NCBI RefSeq assembly: GCF_004762035.2
Contig: NZ_SIJK02000030.1
Span: 1-49,337 of the forward strand
DNA length: 49,337 nt
DNA from: Candidatus Chloroploca mongolica
Lineage (GTDB): Bacteria > Chloroflexota > Chloroflexia > Chloroflexales > Chloroflexaceae
Direction: 5' to 3'
Below are positions 25,373 to 35,200 of the stretch, piece after piece (within the stretch, counting starts at the first letter, position 1; each line of letters starts with the position of its first letter). The position numbers and the translations under genes were made by a program. The notes below the pieces were generated by a model. The model searched no databases and was not told the origin of the DNA. It saw nothing but the letters and a program-made list of their open reading frames with translations.

Positions 25373-27022
25373 ATGGCAAGCGATTCAGGCGATGTGGCTG
25401 ATACGAGAAGAACGGTGACGGACGTACCGACGGTACCATCACCGCGCCAGTACGACGACCCGCAGCGCTGGTGGATTCTGGCGGCTTGCTGCACGGTCGC
25501 CTTTGCCTTGCAAGCCGAGCCATTTTTATGGATGATTGGCTACGAGATTCCTTCGTCGGCCTTCGGGACAGGCTGGAACGAGTACCGTATTCTCGCCAGT
25601 CTGGGTGTCTTGCTCTTTGTGGCCTTCCAGATTATCGGCGGCGTCCTGGGTGATCTGCTTGGCCGACGCAAGATCCTGCTGATCGGCGCGGTGGGGGCGA
25701 CGCTCTTCAACCTATTCTCGCTGCTCGCCCCCAATTTGCTGGCGCTCACCCTCTTACGGGCGATGGTTGGCGTGATGGGTGCCCTGGCCTTCCCGCTTAC
25801 CCTGGCGCTGATCCGCCTGACCTTTGAGGGCACCGAGCGCACGCGGGCGCTGGTGATTTACACCTTTGTGACGGGTGTGGGGGTGCTGGCGAGTCTGCTT
25901 GGCATTCCGTTTGAGTATTGGTGGGGCTGGCGTGCGGCGCTCGTCTTGCCGATCGTTGTCGGTGCGATAGGCCTCTACCTTGCCTGGCGTTATGTTCCAG
26001 AAAGCCGTGCCCAGGGCGGCTTCGGGCGCTTCGAAGCGCTCACCGCTGCGGCATGGGCGATGGTTTTTCTGGCCGCCATGTTTGGCCTCGTGATGGCCCG
26101 CCTTAGCGGCACCTGGTTCAACCCGATCACCGTCACGGCGGGCGTTTTCAGTGCGCTCGGCTTGCTGCTGCTGATCGTCTGGACCCAATTTGCCCGTCGG
26201 CAGAACCTCTTTCGTGGTGCGGCAAACGAGGTTCCGCGCCACTTCCTGTCGCTGTTGCTGCTCGTCTCGGCGGCCCTCAGCTTTGGCTTGGTGGGCTATG
26301 CGCAGATGCTGTACGGCTTCTTTTTCACTGCGCGGCAGCTTCCGGGTTTCATTGCTGGGGTCGCACTGGCACCGGTCTTCCTCGGGAATCTCTTCATCCT
26401 ACGTTGGGCCGCCCGCTTTACCACCAGTCAGCCGGCCTATGTATCGGTGGGCGGCGGCCTGGCGGCGATGGGCGTGGCGATGTTGCTCACCGCGCTGGCG
26501 CGCCCGAATACGCCCTACCTGTTCATTATCCCGATGATGATGCTGTTCGGCATCGGCTTCCTGATCGCCTCGGCCTCGTGGGCCTACTTCTTCTTTGCGG
26601 CCCTGCCAGCCGACCTGATCGGCCTCAGTTCAGGGCTCAACCGGGCTGCCGGGCTCATCGGCAGTGGCCTGTCCGGCGTATTGCTCGCTACCGTCCTGGC
26701 GTTGAGCGGAACTGCCGACTTCAAGCTGCGCATGGCCGATCTGACGCTGACCCCGCAGCAGCAAGCCGTCGCGCTGCAAGCCGTTGATACGGCTCTTCGC
26801 CAGGGTATCACCGCCGACGACATTGCCCAGGCACCGGGCGCAATCGTCGGTCTTGGGCTAATGGCGGCGTACCGCGAAGCCTTTAGTGTTGGCGTCGCCT
26901 CGGCCCTGATCCTGGCAGGTGCCGTCTGCCTGGCCGTTGCCGCCGTCGCGTGGTTCTGGTTGCGTGGCGTGAAGCGTGCTGCGGACGATACCGGTGAAAC
27001 TCGTTCACAGGCCAATGAGTAG
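25373..27022 (+). CDS. MFS transporter (DHA2-like, about 14 membrane segments)
   Basis: A 549-residue major facilitator permease. After a 30-residue polar N-terminus there are about 14 hydrophobic segments. Loop 2-3 carries MFS motif A (GVLGDLLGRRKILL), and PLTLALIRLTFEG with the following GIPFEYWWGWRAAL resembles motif C and its surroundings in the DHA2 drug/proton antiporters. A 45-residue hydrophilic insert (DFKLRMADLTLTPQQQAV..) lies between the last two segments. The substrate is unknown. GAAGGAG lies 10 bases before ATG 25373 and 4 before GTG 25367; either may be used. A dispersed repeat follows directly after the stop. Confidence 0.88.
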   Translation: MASDSGDVADTRRTVTDVPTVPSPRQYDDPQRWWILAACCTVAFALQAEPFLWMIGYEIPSSAFGTGWNEYRILASLGVLLFVAFQIIGGVLGDLLGRRKILLIGAVGATLFNLFSLLAPNLLALTLLRAMVGVMGALAFPLTLALIRLTFEGTERTRALVIYTFVTGVGVLASLLGIPFEYWWGWRAALVLPIVVGAIGLYLAWRYVPESRAQGGFGRFEALTAAAWAMVFLAAMFGLVMARLSGTWFNPITVTAGVFSALGLLLLIVWTQFARRQNLFRGAANEVPRHFLSLLLLVSAALSFGLVGYAQMLYGFFFTARQLPGFIAGVALAPVFLGNLFILRWAARFTTSQPAYVSVGGGLAAMGVAMLLTALARPNTPYLFIIPMMMLFGIGFLIASASWAYFFFAALPADLIGLSSGLNRAAGLIGSGLSGVLLATVLALSGTADFKLRMADLTLTPQQQAVALQAVDTALRQGITADDIAQAPGAIVGLGLMAAYREAFSVGVASALILAGAVCLAVAAVAWFWLRGVKRAADDTGETRSQANE

Positions 27023-27033
27023 GCGGTGACGTA

Positions 27034-27151
27034 CCTTGCGCCTTTGCGCCTTTGCGCCTTTGCGTCAAATCAACTAAGCTGACGCAAAGGCGTGAAGGGT
27101 GCGCTCACCTACGCGAAAAACCTTGCGCCTTTGCGCCTTTGCGTCAAATCA
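27034..27151. repeat. GCGAAGG / CCTTTGCG element, copy 5
   Basis: Two outward CCTTTGCGCCTTTGCGTCAAAT arms (27034-27069 and about 27121-27151) flank an inverted GACGCAAAGGCGTGAAGG at about 27082 and CACCTACGCGAAAAACC. It fills the gap between the convergent MFS and coiled-coil genes, the same position type as the 22836-23035 array. Confidence 0.75.
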
Positions 27152-27175
27152 ACCGCACGCCAAAGTACGGTGCCA

Positions 27176-27970
27176 CTAGCGGCGGCGGGCGGGACGGGTG
27201 CTTCGCTCCTCGCGCTGCCGACCGAACATCCACCCCCAGGCATGCGCGGCAAGGCTGAGCTGGCCGAGGGCAAAGAGTACCAGGAGGGCGCTGATGGTGG
27301 TTGTACTCACCGTTGACCAGAAGGTGAGGGCCTGGCGAACATCGATCAGCGCCAATTGCACGGTGCTGGTGCGCTCCCTGCCCTCGGCAAGCGTGGCGCG
27401 CACCTGGCTCAGGCGTTCTTCGAGCCGGTCGGTGGCAGACTGGAGGAGCACGTTATCGCGCGTTTCGATGGCCGTACGCACAAGACGGGTCTGATCGCGG
27501 GCGGCAGTGATCTCGCTATCAAGGGTCGTCAGCGGATTGGCAAGGGTGGGCACGTCGAGAAAGGGCAACTGGTTGAGTTGCTCGATGCGCTGGTTAAAGC
27601 GCTCTAAGCCCTCACGGAGGCGTTGGGCACGAGAGGTGAGTTGTTCCAGCGCAGGTTGCAGTTCCTCAGTAACGACCTGCTGCATCTGTTGCGCCACTGG
27701 CCCATTGGCCCGTTCGGTACGCAAGAAGGCCAAACTGGTTTGCACCAACCTGAGCCTCTCTTCTACCTCAGCAACATTACTGTCAAGGGTGTCAATTGTC
27801 TGAATCGCCAGATCGAGGTAGTCGGTAATGACATCGACCATGGCAAGTGTCGTCTCATCGACGGTGGCTTTGGCGATCCAGGCCCCGATCGTCCCGGTCG
27901 CAGCGAGCAGGAAGGTCAGCAGCGCAAGGACGAAAAGAATGCCCGCGAAGATTCTGCGCAACAGTGCCAT
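27176..27970 (-). CDS. Membrane protein with long coiled-coil domain
   Basis: A 264-residue protein with a membrane segment at about 5-35, a predominantly helical Leu/Glu/Gln-rich middle (about 45-215) with heptad-like spacing (VEERLRLVQTSLAFL, LTSRAQRLREGLERFNQRIEQLNQL, RLEERLSQVRATLAEG) and a second membrane segment at about 222-250 before a basic tail. Topology would place the coiled coil outside the cytoplasm. No family is recognised. ATG 27970 has AAGGAG five bases upstream and starts 18 bases after the GAP-family stop, so the two are an operon. It may be a scaffold or partner of that transporter; this is inference. Confidence 0.75.
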   Translation of the reverse strand: MALLRRIFAGILFVLALLTFLLAATGTIGAWIAKATVDETTLAMVDVITDYLDLAIQTIDTLDSNVAEVEERLRLVQTSLAFLRTERANGPVAQQMQQVVTEELQPALEQLTSRAQRLREGLERFNQRIEQLNQLPFLDVPTLANPLTTLDSEITAARDQTRLVRTAIETRDNVLLQSATDRLEERLSQVRATLAEGRERTSTVQLALIDVRQALTFWSTVSTTTISALLVLFALGQLSLAAHAWGWMFGRQREERSTRPARRR

Positions 27971-27988
27971 AGTTCTCCTTTGGACGGC

Positions 27989-28663
27989 CTATCTATTCAG
28001 GAAGCCATTTACGCCGTCCCATGTGAATAACAAGCCGAACACCAGCGCGGCCGTGATGGAGATCGGGCGATTGTAGGTTGTGAGCCATGCGGTCGCACGC
28101 TGAAGGAACGCACGGGAACGCTTTGGTGCAACTGCGACGAAAAGCACTGCGAGGATGAGCAGGATCTGTGCGAAGAAAATGTAGGCCGCGTACGCGATGA
28201 TCGCGCTGGTTTGGTCGATCTCCGCCCCGTTGATGATGGCAAGGGCCGAGAGGGTGAAGGCCCAGAGTTTCGGGCCGATCGCGATGCCCAGCGCACCCAG
28301 GCCAAAAGCCTTGAGGGCGGTGGTCTGGTCGAGTGACTGTATCCACTTTGGCGGTGGTTCGTCTGGATCCTCTTCCTTGCGCCATTTCTTGAACGAAGCG
28401 ATCAGGAGCAGGATGCCAAGGATGAGCTTCAGCGTTGCAGCCACGAGACCGCTCTCTCCCGCTGCATCGTCTGATGAAGCTGCCAGTAATGCGCCAAAGA
28501 GCAATCCCTGGGCCACGCGAATGAAGGTCATGCCGAGGACGAAGGCGGCGGCCTTGAGCAGGCCGCCCGGGCTGGCGAGCAGCAACAGGACAATGATGAG
28601 CCAGATGGGGGCCAGGACGTTGCCGAGGATCATCGGCAGCAGTTCGCCAAACAGGGCGTTCAT
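27989..28663 (-). CDS. GAP/Sap-family (LysE-superfamily) membrane transporter
   Basis: A 224-residue protein with six hydrophobic segments, split by a charged loop at about 92-112 (KKWRKEEDPDEPPPKW). N-terminal LPMILGNVLAPIWLIIVLLLLASPGG and the following FVLGMTFIRVAQGLLFG match the GAP family (related to mycobacterial Sap, linked to export of peptidoglycolipid/sulfolipid, and to the LysE superfamily). It is probably an exporter. ATG 28663 has AAGGAGA five bases upstream. It is cotranscribed with the coiled-coil membrane protein downstream. Confidence 0.82.
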   Translation of the reverse strand: MNALFGELLPMILGNVLAPIWLIIVLLLLASPGGLLKAAAFVLGMTFIRVAQGLLFGALLAASSDDAAGESGLVAATLKLILGILLLIASFKKWRKEEDPDEPPPKWIQSLDQTTALKAFGLGALGIAIGPKLWAFTLSALAIINGAEIDQTSAIIAYAAYIFFAQILLILAVLFVAVAPKRSRAFLQRATAWLTTYNRPISITAALVFGLLFTWDGVNGFLNR

Positions 28664-28847
28664 GGAGATTCTCCTTGGTATGAGCGGCTCACGTTGTGAT
28701 CGACTCTCGTGCTCCCATCGTTTTGCCAGGGAATTGGCGTATATCGGGAGCGTAGAGTTGGGCTACTCTATATTACAGCATATGCGCGAGCAGTTGATAC
28801 GCGGCACAATGATGGTTTCGCTCCGACCCAGTTGAATGGGTGCGCAC

Positions 28848-29504
28848 CTATCCGGCTGGATCAGGAGACCTGCCAGGTGTGCGCCACAGCGATCCTGGGG
28901 GTACCGGAGGATCGTCTCGGCGCACACCTGACAGGTCTGACTGGTGGTCGGCGAGCCAGGCGACAACCTGCCCTGCATGGGTGTCGGGCGGGAAGATTGG
29001 GTAGAAGACGTGCTCAATCACTCCGTCGTGCAACACGAGGGTCAGGCGTTTGATCAGGCGCATCCCGTCGACGGTGAAGGTGGGCAACCGCAAGGCGGTG
29101 GTCAAGCGGAACTCGGCGTCGCTGAGGATGGCGAAGGGCAGATGCAGCCGCGCTGCAAACTCCTGCTGATACGCGGTATCCTGGGTGCTCAGGCCGAAGA
29201 CCGTCGTACCCCGAGCGCGAAGCTCGGCATGGTGATCCCGGAAGCCACATGCCTCTGGGGTGCAGCCGCGAGCACCGGGGATAGTGTCCCAGTCGGTAGG
29301 GAGCGCCTGGCCGGGCACGCCGGTGCGCGGGTAGCAATAGACGAGCGTGCGACTGGGCAGTGCGGCAAGGTTGACCGTGCTTCCATCGGTCGCGGTGAGC
29401 GCCAGTGATGGCACGGCACAGCCGACAAGGTGGGCGCATGCACCGTCGTCCTCGGGAACGGGCAGGTCGGCGGGGAGTTGCTCAAAGCTGGTGGGTTGGC
29501 TCAC
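28848..29504 (-). CDS. Peroxiredoxin (AhpC/TSA, Bcp-like) with repeat-derived tail
   Basis: A 218-residue thioredoxin-fold peroxidase. The redox centre is an expanded Bcp-type motif, CYPRTG then an insertion, then ARGCTPEACGFRDHHAEL, with peroxidatic and resolving cysteines five residues apart. Later family elements are GLSTQDTAYQQEFA and LPFAILSDAEFRL. It reduces hydroperoxides using a thiol partner. The start appears to be GTG 29504 (AGGAG nine bases upstream); the nearby ATG is out of frame and meets a stop after one codon. The homologous domain ends near VVAWLADHQ. The last ~30 residues (GVRRDDPPVPPGSLWRTPG) are encoded by the inverted repeat at 28866-28938, so the original 3' end has been replaced. 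Confidence 0.85.
   Translation of the reverse strand: MSQPTSFEQLPADLPVPEDDGACAHLVGCAVPSLALTATDGSTVNLAALPSRTLVYCYPRTGVPGQALPTDWDTIPGARGCTPEACGFRDHHAELRARGTTVFGLSTQDTAYQQEFAARLHLPFAILSDAEFRLTTALRLPTFTVDGMRLIKRLTLVLHDGVIEHVFYPIFPPDTHAGQVVAWLADHQSDLSGVRRDDPPVPPGSLWRTPGRSPDPAG
28866..28938. repeat. Inverted repeat inserted in the 3' end of the peroxiredoxin gene
   Basis: The arms AGACCTGCCAGGTGTGCGC (28866-28884) and its complement at 28920-28938 differ at one base. Inner GCGATCCT / AGGATCGT strengthens the hairpin. It supplies the peroxiredoxin C-terminus and lies 10 bases after its stop's genomic position (28848-28850). Confidence 0.75.
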
Positions 29505-29592
29505 GACATGGCTCTCCTGACAAAATGGCGGCTTGCTGAGATTGTACCATTGCTCCGCACCGCCACGCATACGTTGCCCGGTGACATTGGAA

Positions 29593-29643
29593 GGGCTACG
29601 CTGAAAATGGGGGAACCACGTTCCCCCATTTTCAGCGTAGCCC
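29593..29643. repeat. Perfect inverted repeat, 24-base arms
   Basis: The left arm begins GGGCTACGCTGAAAATGGGG; the right arm is its exact complement after a 3-base loop. It is followed directly by TGGTTGGAATGC, the flank motif of the element at 29664-29778. Confidence 0.85.
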
Positions 29644-29663
29644 TGGTTGGAATGCTAGGGCTG

Positions 29664-29778
29664 ATGCAAAGTCATCTCGATCGTCCGCAGATTACGCAGA
29701 TTACGCAGATGCGGAAGCTTTAATCTGCGTAATCTGCGTAATCTGCGGACACTATCTAACCCTACTGGGACTTTGCAC
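29664..29778. repeat. GCAGATTAC element, complete copy with 10-11-base terminal inverted repeats
   Basis: It starts ATGCAAAGTC and ends GGACTTTGCAC. Inside, GTCCGCAGATTACGCAGATT and its inverse ATCTGCGTAATCTGCGGAC form a long hairpin around GCGGAAGCTTTA. Direct copies of AGCCCTGGTTGGAATGC flank it at 29639-29655 and 29780-29796. A complete inverse copy lies at 40062-40176 and a half copy at 11011-11067. The 29505-29886 gap holds no gene. Confidence 0.8.
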
Positions 29779-29825
29779 CAGCCCTGGTTGGAATGCACGG
29801 TGAGGGTGTGCTGTGCGTTCATATG

Positions 29826-29834
29826 TGCTATAAT
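29826..29834 (+). promoter_or_regulatory. Candidate extended -10 promoter of the UvrA-like gene
   Basis: TGTGCTATAAT includes a perfect TATAAT at 29829-29834 with an upstream TGn. There is no good -35, as is usual for extended -10 promoters. It is about 53 bases before the start codon. Confidence 0.4.
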
Positions 29835-29886
29835 GCCGCGAAGTATAGCGGTTTGCACCATGTAATGGTTCCCTGCGGAGGTTTGT

Positions 29887-32295
29887 ATGGCTCCTTCCAA
29901 TCAGCACCCCGCCGATTGCCACGATCTGATTCGCGTCAAGGGTGCGCGCGAGAACAATCTGAAGGATGTCCATGTTGCGATTCCCAAGCGTCGGCTGACG
30001 GTCTTTACTGGGGTCTCGGGGTCGGGCAAGTCGTCGCTGGTGTTCGGTACCATCGCCGCCGAGTCACAACGCCTGATTAACGAGACCTACAGTGCGTTCG
30101 TGCAGGGTTTTATGCCAACCCTGGCGCGGCCCGAGGTTGATGTGCTGGAAGGGCTGACGACGGCGATCATCGTTGACCAAGAGCGTATGGGCGCGCATGC
30201 CCGCTCCACTGTCGGCACCGCCACCGATGCCAACGCGATGCTGCGGATCCTGTTCAGCCGCCTTGCTCAGCCGCACATTGGGCCTCCTACCGCCTACTCG
30301 TTCAACGTCCCGACGCGTACTGCCAGCGGGTCAATGAGCGTTGACAAGGGCAAAGGCGAGAAAGTCGTGGTGCGCGATGTTGTCTACCACGGCGGCATGT
30401 GCCCGCGCTGTGAGGGCATGGGCAGCATCAGCGACATCGACTTGAGCCAGCTGTACGATGCGAGCAAGTCGCTCGCTGAGGGGCCGTTCACGATTCCGGG
30501 GTATAAGGCGGGTGGTTGGGAAGTGCGGATCTACGCCGAATCGGGTTTCTTCGACCCGAACAAGCCGATCAGCCAATATACCAACCAAGAGCTCCACGAC
30601 TTTCTCTACAAGGAGCCGGTTAAAATTAAGTTCAACGGTATCAATTTGACCTACGAAGGGCTCGTTCCCCGTGTGCAGAAATCGTTTCTCTCCAAGGACA
30701 TCGAGGCGCTGCAACCGCATATCCGTGCCTTCGTGGAGCGGGCGGTGACGTTCACAATCTGTCCTGATTGCAACGGTACCCGACTCAATGAAGGGGCCCG
30801 GTCGTCCACGATCAACGGCAAGAACATTGCCGATGTCTGCGCGATGCAGATCAACGATCTGGCCGTGTGGCTGCGCGACCTGAACGAGCCGTCGGTGGCC
30901 CCGCTGCTCGCCAAGCTCCAACACCTGCTCGATTCGTTTGTGGAGATCGGGCTGGGCTACCTCAGCCTCGACCGTCCGTCGGGTACCCTGTCGGGTGGCG
31001 AGGCGCAGCGCACCAAGATGATCGGGCATCTCGGCTCGTCGCTCACCGACGTGACCTACGTCTTCGATGAGCCGACGATTGGGCTGCACCCCCACGACAT
31101 CCAGCGCATGAACAACCTGCTGCTGCGGCTGCGCGATAAGGGTAACACGGTTCTGGTCGTTGAGCACAAGCCAGAGGTGATCGCCATCGCCGACCACGTC
31201 GTTGACCTCGGTCCTGGCGCCGGTACCGCTGGTGGTGAGGTGGTTTTCGCGGGCACGGTTGACGGATTGCGGGCCAGTGGCACGCTCACCGGGCGTCATC
31301 TGGAGGACCGGGCCTCGCTGAAAGCATCGGTACGGACGCCGTCGGGAGTGCTGGCGGTGCGCGGTGCTTGCACGCACAACTTGCAGCATGTCGATGTTGA
31401 CCTTCCACTCGGCGTGCTCGTCGTCGTGACCGGCGTGGCCGGGTCGGGCAAAAGTTCGCTGATCCACGGCTCGGTGTCGGGACGGGACGGCGTGGTGGCG
31501 ATCGAGCAAGCCCAGATCCGCGGCTCGCGACGGAGCAACCCGGCGACTTACACTGGTCTGCTTGACCCTATTCGCACGGCGTTTGCGAAAGCCAATGGCG
31601 TGAAACCAGCGCTGTTCAGCGCCAACTCCGAGGGCGCCTGCCCTACCTGCAATGGTGTCGGGGTGATCTATACCGACCTGGGGATGATGGCCGGCGTCAC
31701 CACCGTCTGCGAGGAGTGCGAGGGTCGCCGGTTTCAAGCGTCGGTGCTGGAGTATCGGCTCGGCAGGCTCAACATTGCTGAGGTGCTCGACCTCACGGTC
31801 GATGAGGCGGTCGGCTTCTTCGCTGACGGCGCGGCGCGTACACCGGCTGCGCAGGCGATTCTCCGGCGTCTGGCCGACGTAGGACTGGGCTACGTGCGGC
31901 TCGGCCAACCGCTCACGACGCTATCGGGCGGCGAGCGGCAGCGGCTCAAGCTCGCAACGCACATGGGTGGCGACGCCAGGGTCTACGTGCTCGACGAGCC
32001 GACCGCCGGGCTGCACCTGGCCGACATCAAGCAGTTGCTCGATCTGCTGGATCGGCTCGTCGAAGCGGGAACATCGGTCATCGTGATCGAGCATCACCAG
32101 GCAGTGATGGCGCATGCCGACTGGATCATCGATCTCGGCCCGGGCGCGGGCCACGACGGTGGACGGATCGTCTTTGAAGGTACGCCGGCTGACCTGGTGG
32201 CGGCGCGATCAACGCTGACCGGCGAGCACCTGGCGGCATTCGTCGAGAGCCATCCGCAGGTTGCCATCCCAGGCCCTGCCGAACGCCGCATCTAG
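29887..32295 (+). CDS. Short UvrA-like ABC ATPase (UvrA2/DrrC class)
   Basis: An 802-residue tandem ABC protein. Walker A motifs TGVSGSGKSS (41-50) and TGVAGSGKSS (515-524), signatures LSGGEAQR (368-375) and LSGGERQR (about 680), and DEPTIGLHP / DEPTAGLHL Walker B regions are intact. Zinc-finger cysteines are present at 172-175 with 292-295 (CPRC, CPDC) and at 585-588 with 608-611 (CPTC, CEEC). At about 140 residues shorter than UvrA (about 940), it belongs to the UvrA-like group that includes UvrA2 and the daunorubicin-resistance protein DrrC. These bind DNA and are linked to damage tolerance or drug resistance but may not recruit UvrB. GGAGG precedes ATG 29887. Its stop overlaps the convergent kinase gene stop by four bases (CTAG). 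Confidence 0.9.
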   Translation: MAPSNQHPADCHDLIRVKGARENNLKDVHVAIPKRRLTVFTGVSGSGKSSLVFGTIAAESQRLINETYSAFVQGFMPTLARPEVDVLEGLTTAIIVDQERMGAHARSTVGTATDANAMLRILFSRLAQPHIGPPTAYSFNVPTRTASGSMSVDKGKGEKVVVRDVVYHGGMCPRCEGMGSISDIDLSQLYDASKSLAEGPFTIPGYKAGGWEVRIYAESGFFDPNKPISQYTNQELHDFLYKEPVKIKFNGINLTYEGLVPRVQKSFLSKDIEALQPHIRAFVERAVTFTICPDCNGTRLNEGARSSTINGKNIADVCAMQINDLAVWLRDLNEPSVAPLLAKLQHLLDSFVEIGLGYLSLDRPSGTLSGGEAQRTKMIGHLGSSLTDVTYVFDEPTIGLHPHDIQRMNNLLLRLRDKGNTVLVVEHKPEVIAIADHVVDLGPGAGTAGGEVVFAGTVDGLRASGTLTGRHLEDRASLKASVRTPSGVLAVRGACTHNLQHVDVDLPLGVLVVVTGVAGSGKSSLIHGSVSGRDGVVAIEQAQIRGSRRSNPATYTGLLDPIRTAFAKANGVKPALFSANSEGACPTCNGVGVIYTDLGMMAGVTTVCEECEGRRFQASVLEYRLGRLNIAEVLDLTVDEAVGFFADGAARTPAAQAILRRLADVGLGYVRLGQPLTTLSGGERQRLKLATHMGGDARVYVLDEPTAGLHLADIKQLLDLLDRLVEAGTSVIVIEHHQAVMAHADWIIDLGPGAGHDGGRIVFEGTPADLVAARSTLTGEHLAAFVESHPQVAIPGPAERRI

Positions 32296-35200
32296 TCGTA
32301 TTGCCTGACGTTTTTCGCTTGCCAGTGCAAGCTGATCGTCGTGCCCCCGCCGGGCTCGCTGTCAAGCGTGAGCTGTGCCCCGATCTCGCTCGCTCGCTCT
32401 TGCATAATCTCTAGGCCCAGGCCGCTGTGTGACCCATGCGTTGGAGCAAAACCTCGGCCGTCGTCACTCACCCGTAAGAAGACCTCATCCGGGCTGCAAT
32501 CGAGGCTCACCACAATCGTCGTAGCGGCGGCATGTTTGACCGCATTGTTCAGACTTTCCTGTGCGATGCGGTAGCAGGCCAGTTGCACGTCCGGGGCCAG
32601 AGTACAGTCATTGGCGATCTTCACCGTGATCGTGACGGCGCTGTGGCTGCCGCGCAGCGAGGTAGCAAGGATCTGCACGAGCCGCCCCAGGGACATCTCG
32701 GTTAAGGTTTTGGGCCGTAACTCCAGCAGCAGCGTACGCATCTCGGCCAACGCACCAGCGGTCAGTCGGCGCAACTCTTCTGCGCCGACAATGGCCCGTT
32801 CGGGCGAACGCGCCAGGGCATCGGGCAGAGCCTCGGCGATCAGGCTGGCAGAGAAGAGGGTCTGCGTGACAGCGTCGTGCAACTCGCGGGCCACGCGGGC
32901 GCGTTCTGCCAGGGTCGCGGCACTCCGCGCGTGTTCGCGCAGGCGATCATTCTCGAGCGCGAGCGCGACCGGGCTGATAAAGGGCTCGAGTTGCGCGATC
33001 TCCAGCGAACCATAGCTATCTGGCTGCGGGTGGGTGAGCACCAGGACACCAATCACCCGCTCTTGCACGAGCAGTGGCACCACCAGCCATGCCTGGGCAC
33101 TCACCGACTGCCCGAGCATCGTGCCAACATAGTCCAGTGCTTTGCCATCAATGTCGGCAGTCCTGAGCACCTGGGTCGTTCCTGCTGCAAGGACGTGATG
33201 GAGCAACGGGATCTGGCCGAGATCAAGGTGTAGTGGGTCACTGCGCTGCGCGAGTTTCTGGCTTCGCAAGGCGCGAAGGGTCAGCGTCTGTTCTTTGAGC
33301 GTGAAGATTGCTCCGGTACTAAAGGGTACCACCTCCCCGATCTGATCGAGGATACCGCCGAGCAGCGCATCGAGATCGAGGCTCATGATCAGCGTACGCT
33401 CGAGTTGCACCTGGCGTTCCAGGCTGCTGTTGGCGTTGGCGAGAGCGGCGGTGCGGGTAGCGACTTCGGCCTCGAGCCGATGACGCTGGCGCTCCTCCCC
33501 TCGCAGGCGCAGACCCACCCCACCAACGGCGCTCCCCAGGATGAGCATACCGCTCAGCAGGGTGAACCACCACGTTTGCCACCAGGGCGGTACAACGGTG
33601 ATGCGTAGCCGCCGTAGCGCGTCACCCCAGACACCCTCGCCATTGGCGGCCTGAAGCTCGAAGGTGTAACTGCCCGAGTTGAGGTTGGTGTAGGTGGCGA
33701 GGCGGCGCTCGCTGTCGACCTCGACCCACTCTGGCGCGAAGCCAACCAGGCGATAGCGGTAACGTGCCGCATCGGGCGCACGATAGTCGAGGGCGGTGAA
33801 CTCGAGACTGAGCACCTGATCGCGATAGGTGAGGTGCAGTTCGCTCGCCGCATTGATCGTGGTGGTCAGGGGTGCCGTAGGGCCGACGACAAGCGGTTGG
33901 TTGGCGACCAGCACATTGGTAAACACCACCGGTGCGACGTCGGTCTGCGGTCGCACGTCGCTAGGAAAAAAAGTGACCAAGTTGTCGAACCCGCCCATGA
34001 TAAGTTCGCCAGAGCGCGTGCGTGCCGAGCCGTTCAGCGGGAAGCCCCCTGGTGGTAAGCCTGACGAGGCAGCGGTATAGGCCACGCTCTTGCCGGTGCG
34101 CGGGTCGAAGCGGATCAGACCCTGGTTTGACGTGAGCCAGAGGTTGCCCTCGTTGTCCGGTTGGATGCCATTCAGCTTGGCGCTCAGTATCCCTTCGGCG
34201 ACGGTGTAGCGCGTGAAGCGTCCGGTAGCCGGGTCGATTCGATTCAACCCGCCATTCCAGGTAGCCGCCCAGAGCATGCCCGCCGGGTCGGCATAGAGTG
34301 CCAGGACGGTGTTCGACCCCGGTGTGTTCGGGTCGTTTGGATTGTGCCGATAGTTGGTGAAGCGACCAGTCGCCTGGTCGAGATGACTCACCCCGGCACC
34401 CTCGTGGCCGAGCCAGAGGTTGCCCCACTGGTCTTCGACGATCGCGCCGACGTTGTCCGAACTGATACTGGTCGGATCGTCAGGATCGTGGCGATACCGG
34501 GTAAAGCGTTCGGTTTGTGGATCGAGGCGAAGCAGTCCGCCGCCCCGCGTGGCGATCCAGATCGCCCCGTCGCGGCTCTCGTACAGGTCGAAGATGTCGC
34601 CGTGGCTCAGCGCCTCAGGATTGGCGGGGTTGGCGGGGTAGTGGACGAACTGGCCGGTCGTGCGGTCGAAGCGGTCGAGGCCGGTGTGGTAGCCGATCCA
34701 CAGCGTCCCGTTCCTGTCGAGCAGCAGGGCCTGGGGCCGGTTGCCGGCGGGGCTGTTGGGGTCGGCAGGGTCGTGGCGGTAGTGCGTCACTACGCCTCGC
34801 TCACGGTCGAAGCGGGCGAGGCCCGATTCGGCCACGCCGAGCCAGAGCGCGCCGTCTCGATCTTCGGCGGTGGCCCGCATCATCCCAGGCCGGAGGGCGT
34901 TGGGCTGGGCCTGCGGGTCGGGGCTCGCCGTGTGAACCGTGAAGGGCCCTGGCTGGAGGTTCACCATCGCAACGCCACGATCCTCCGTTCCGACCCAGAG
35001 CAACCCATCTTCACTCGGAAAGAGTCGTTCGATGCTCTCGGTCGCCAGCCCACCACCTTGCACCACGAGGCTATTGAAGTTGGTGAAGCGACCGCTTGCT
35101 ACGTCGAACTGTACAAGACCGCCGCCATACGTGGCGACCCAGAGCTCGCCCGGGGTTGTCTCGGCAAGATCCACCACGTTGCTGTTTGGCAGTCCGGCGT

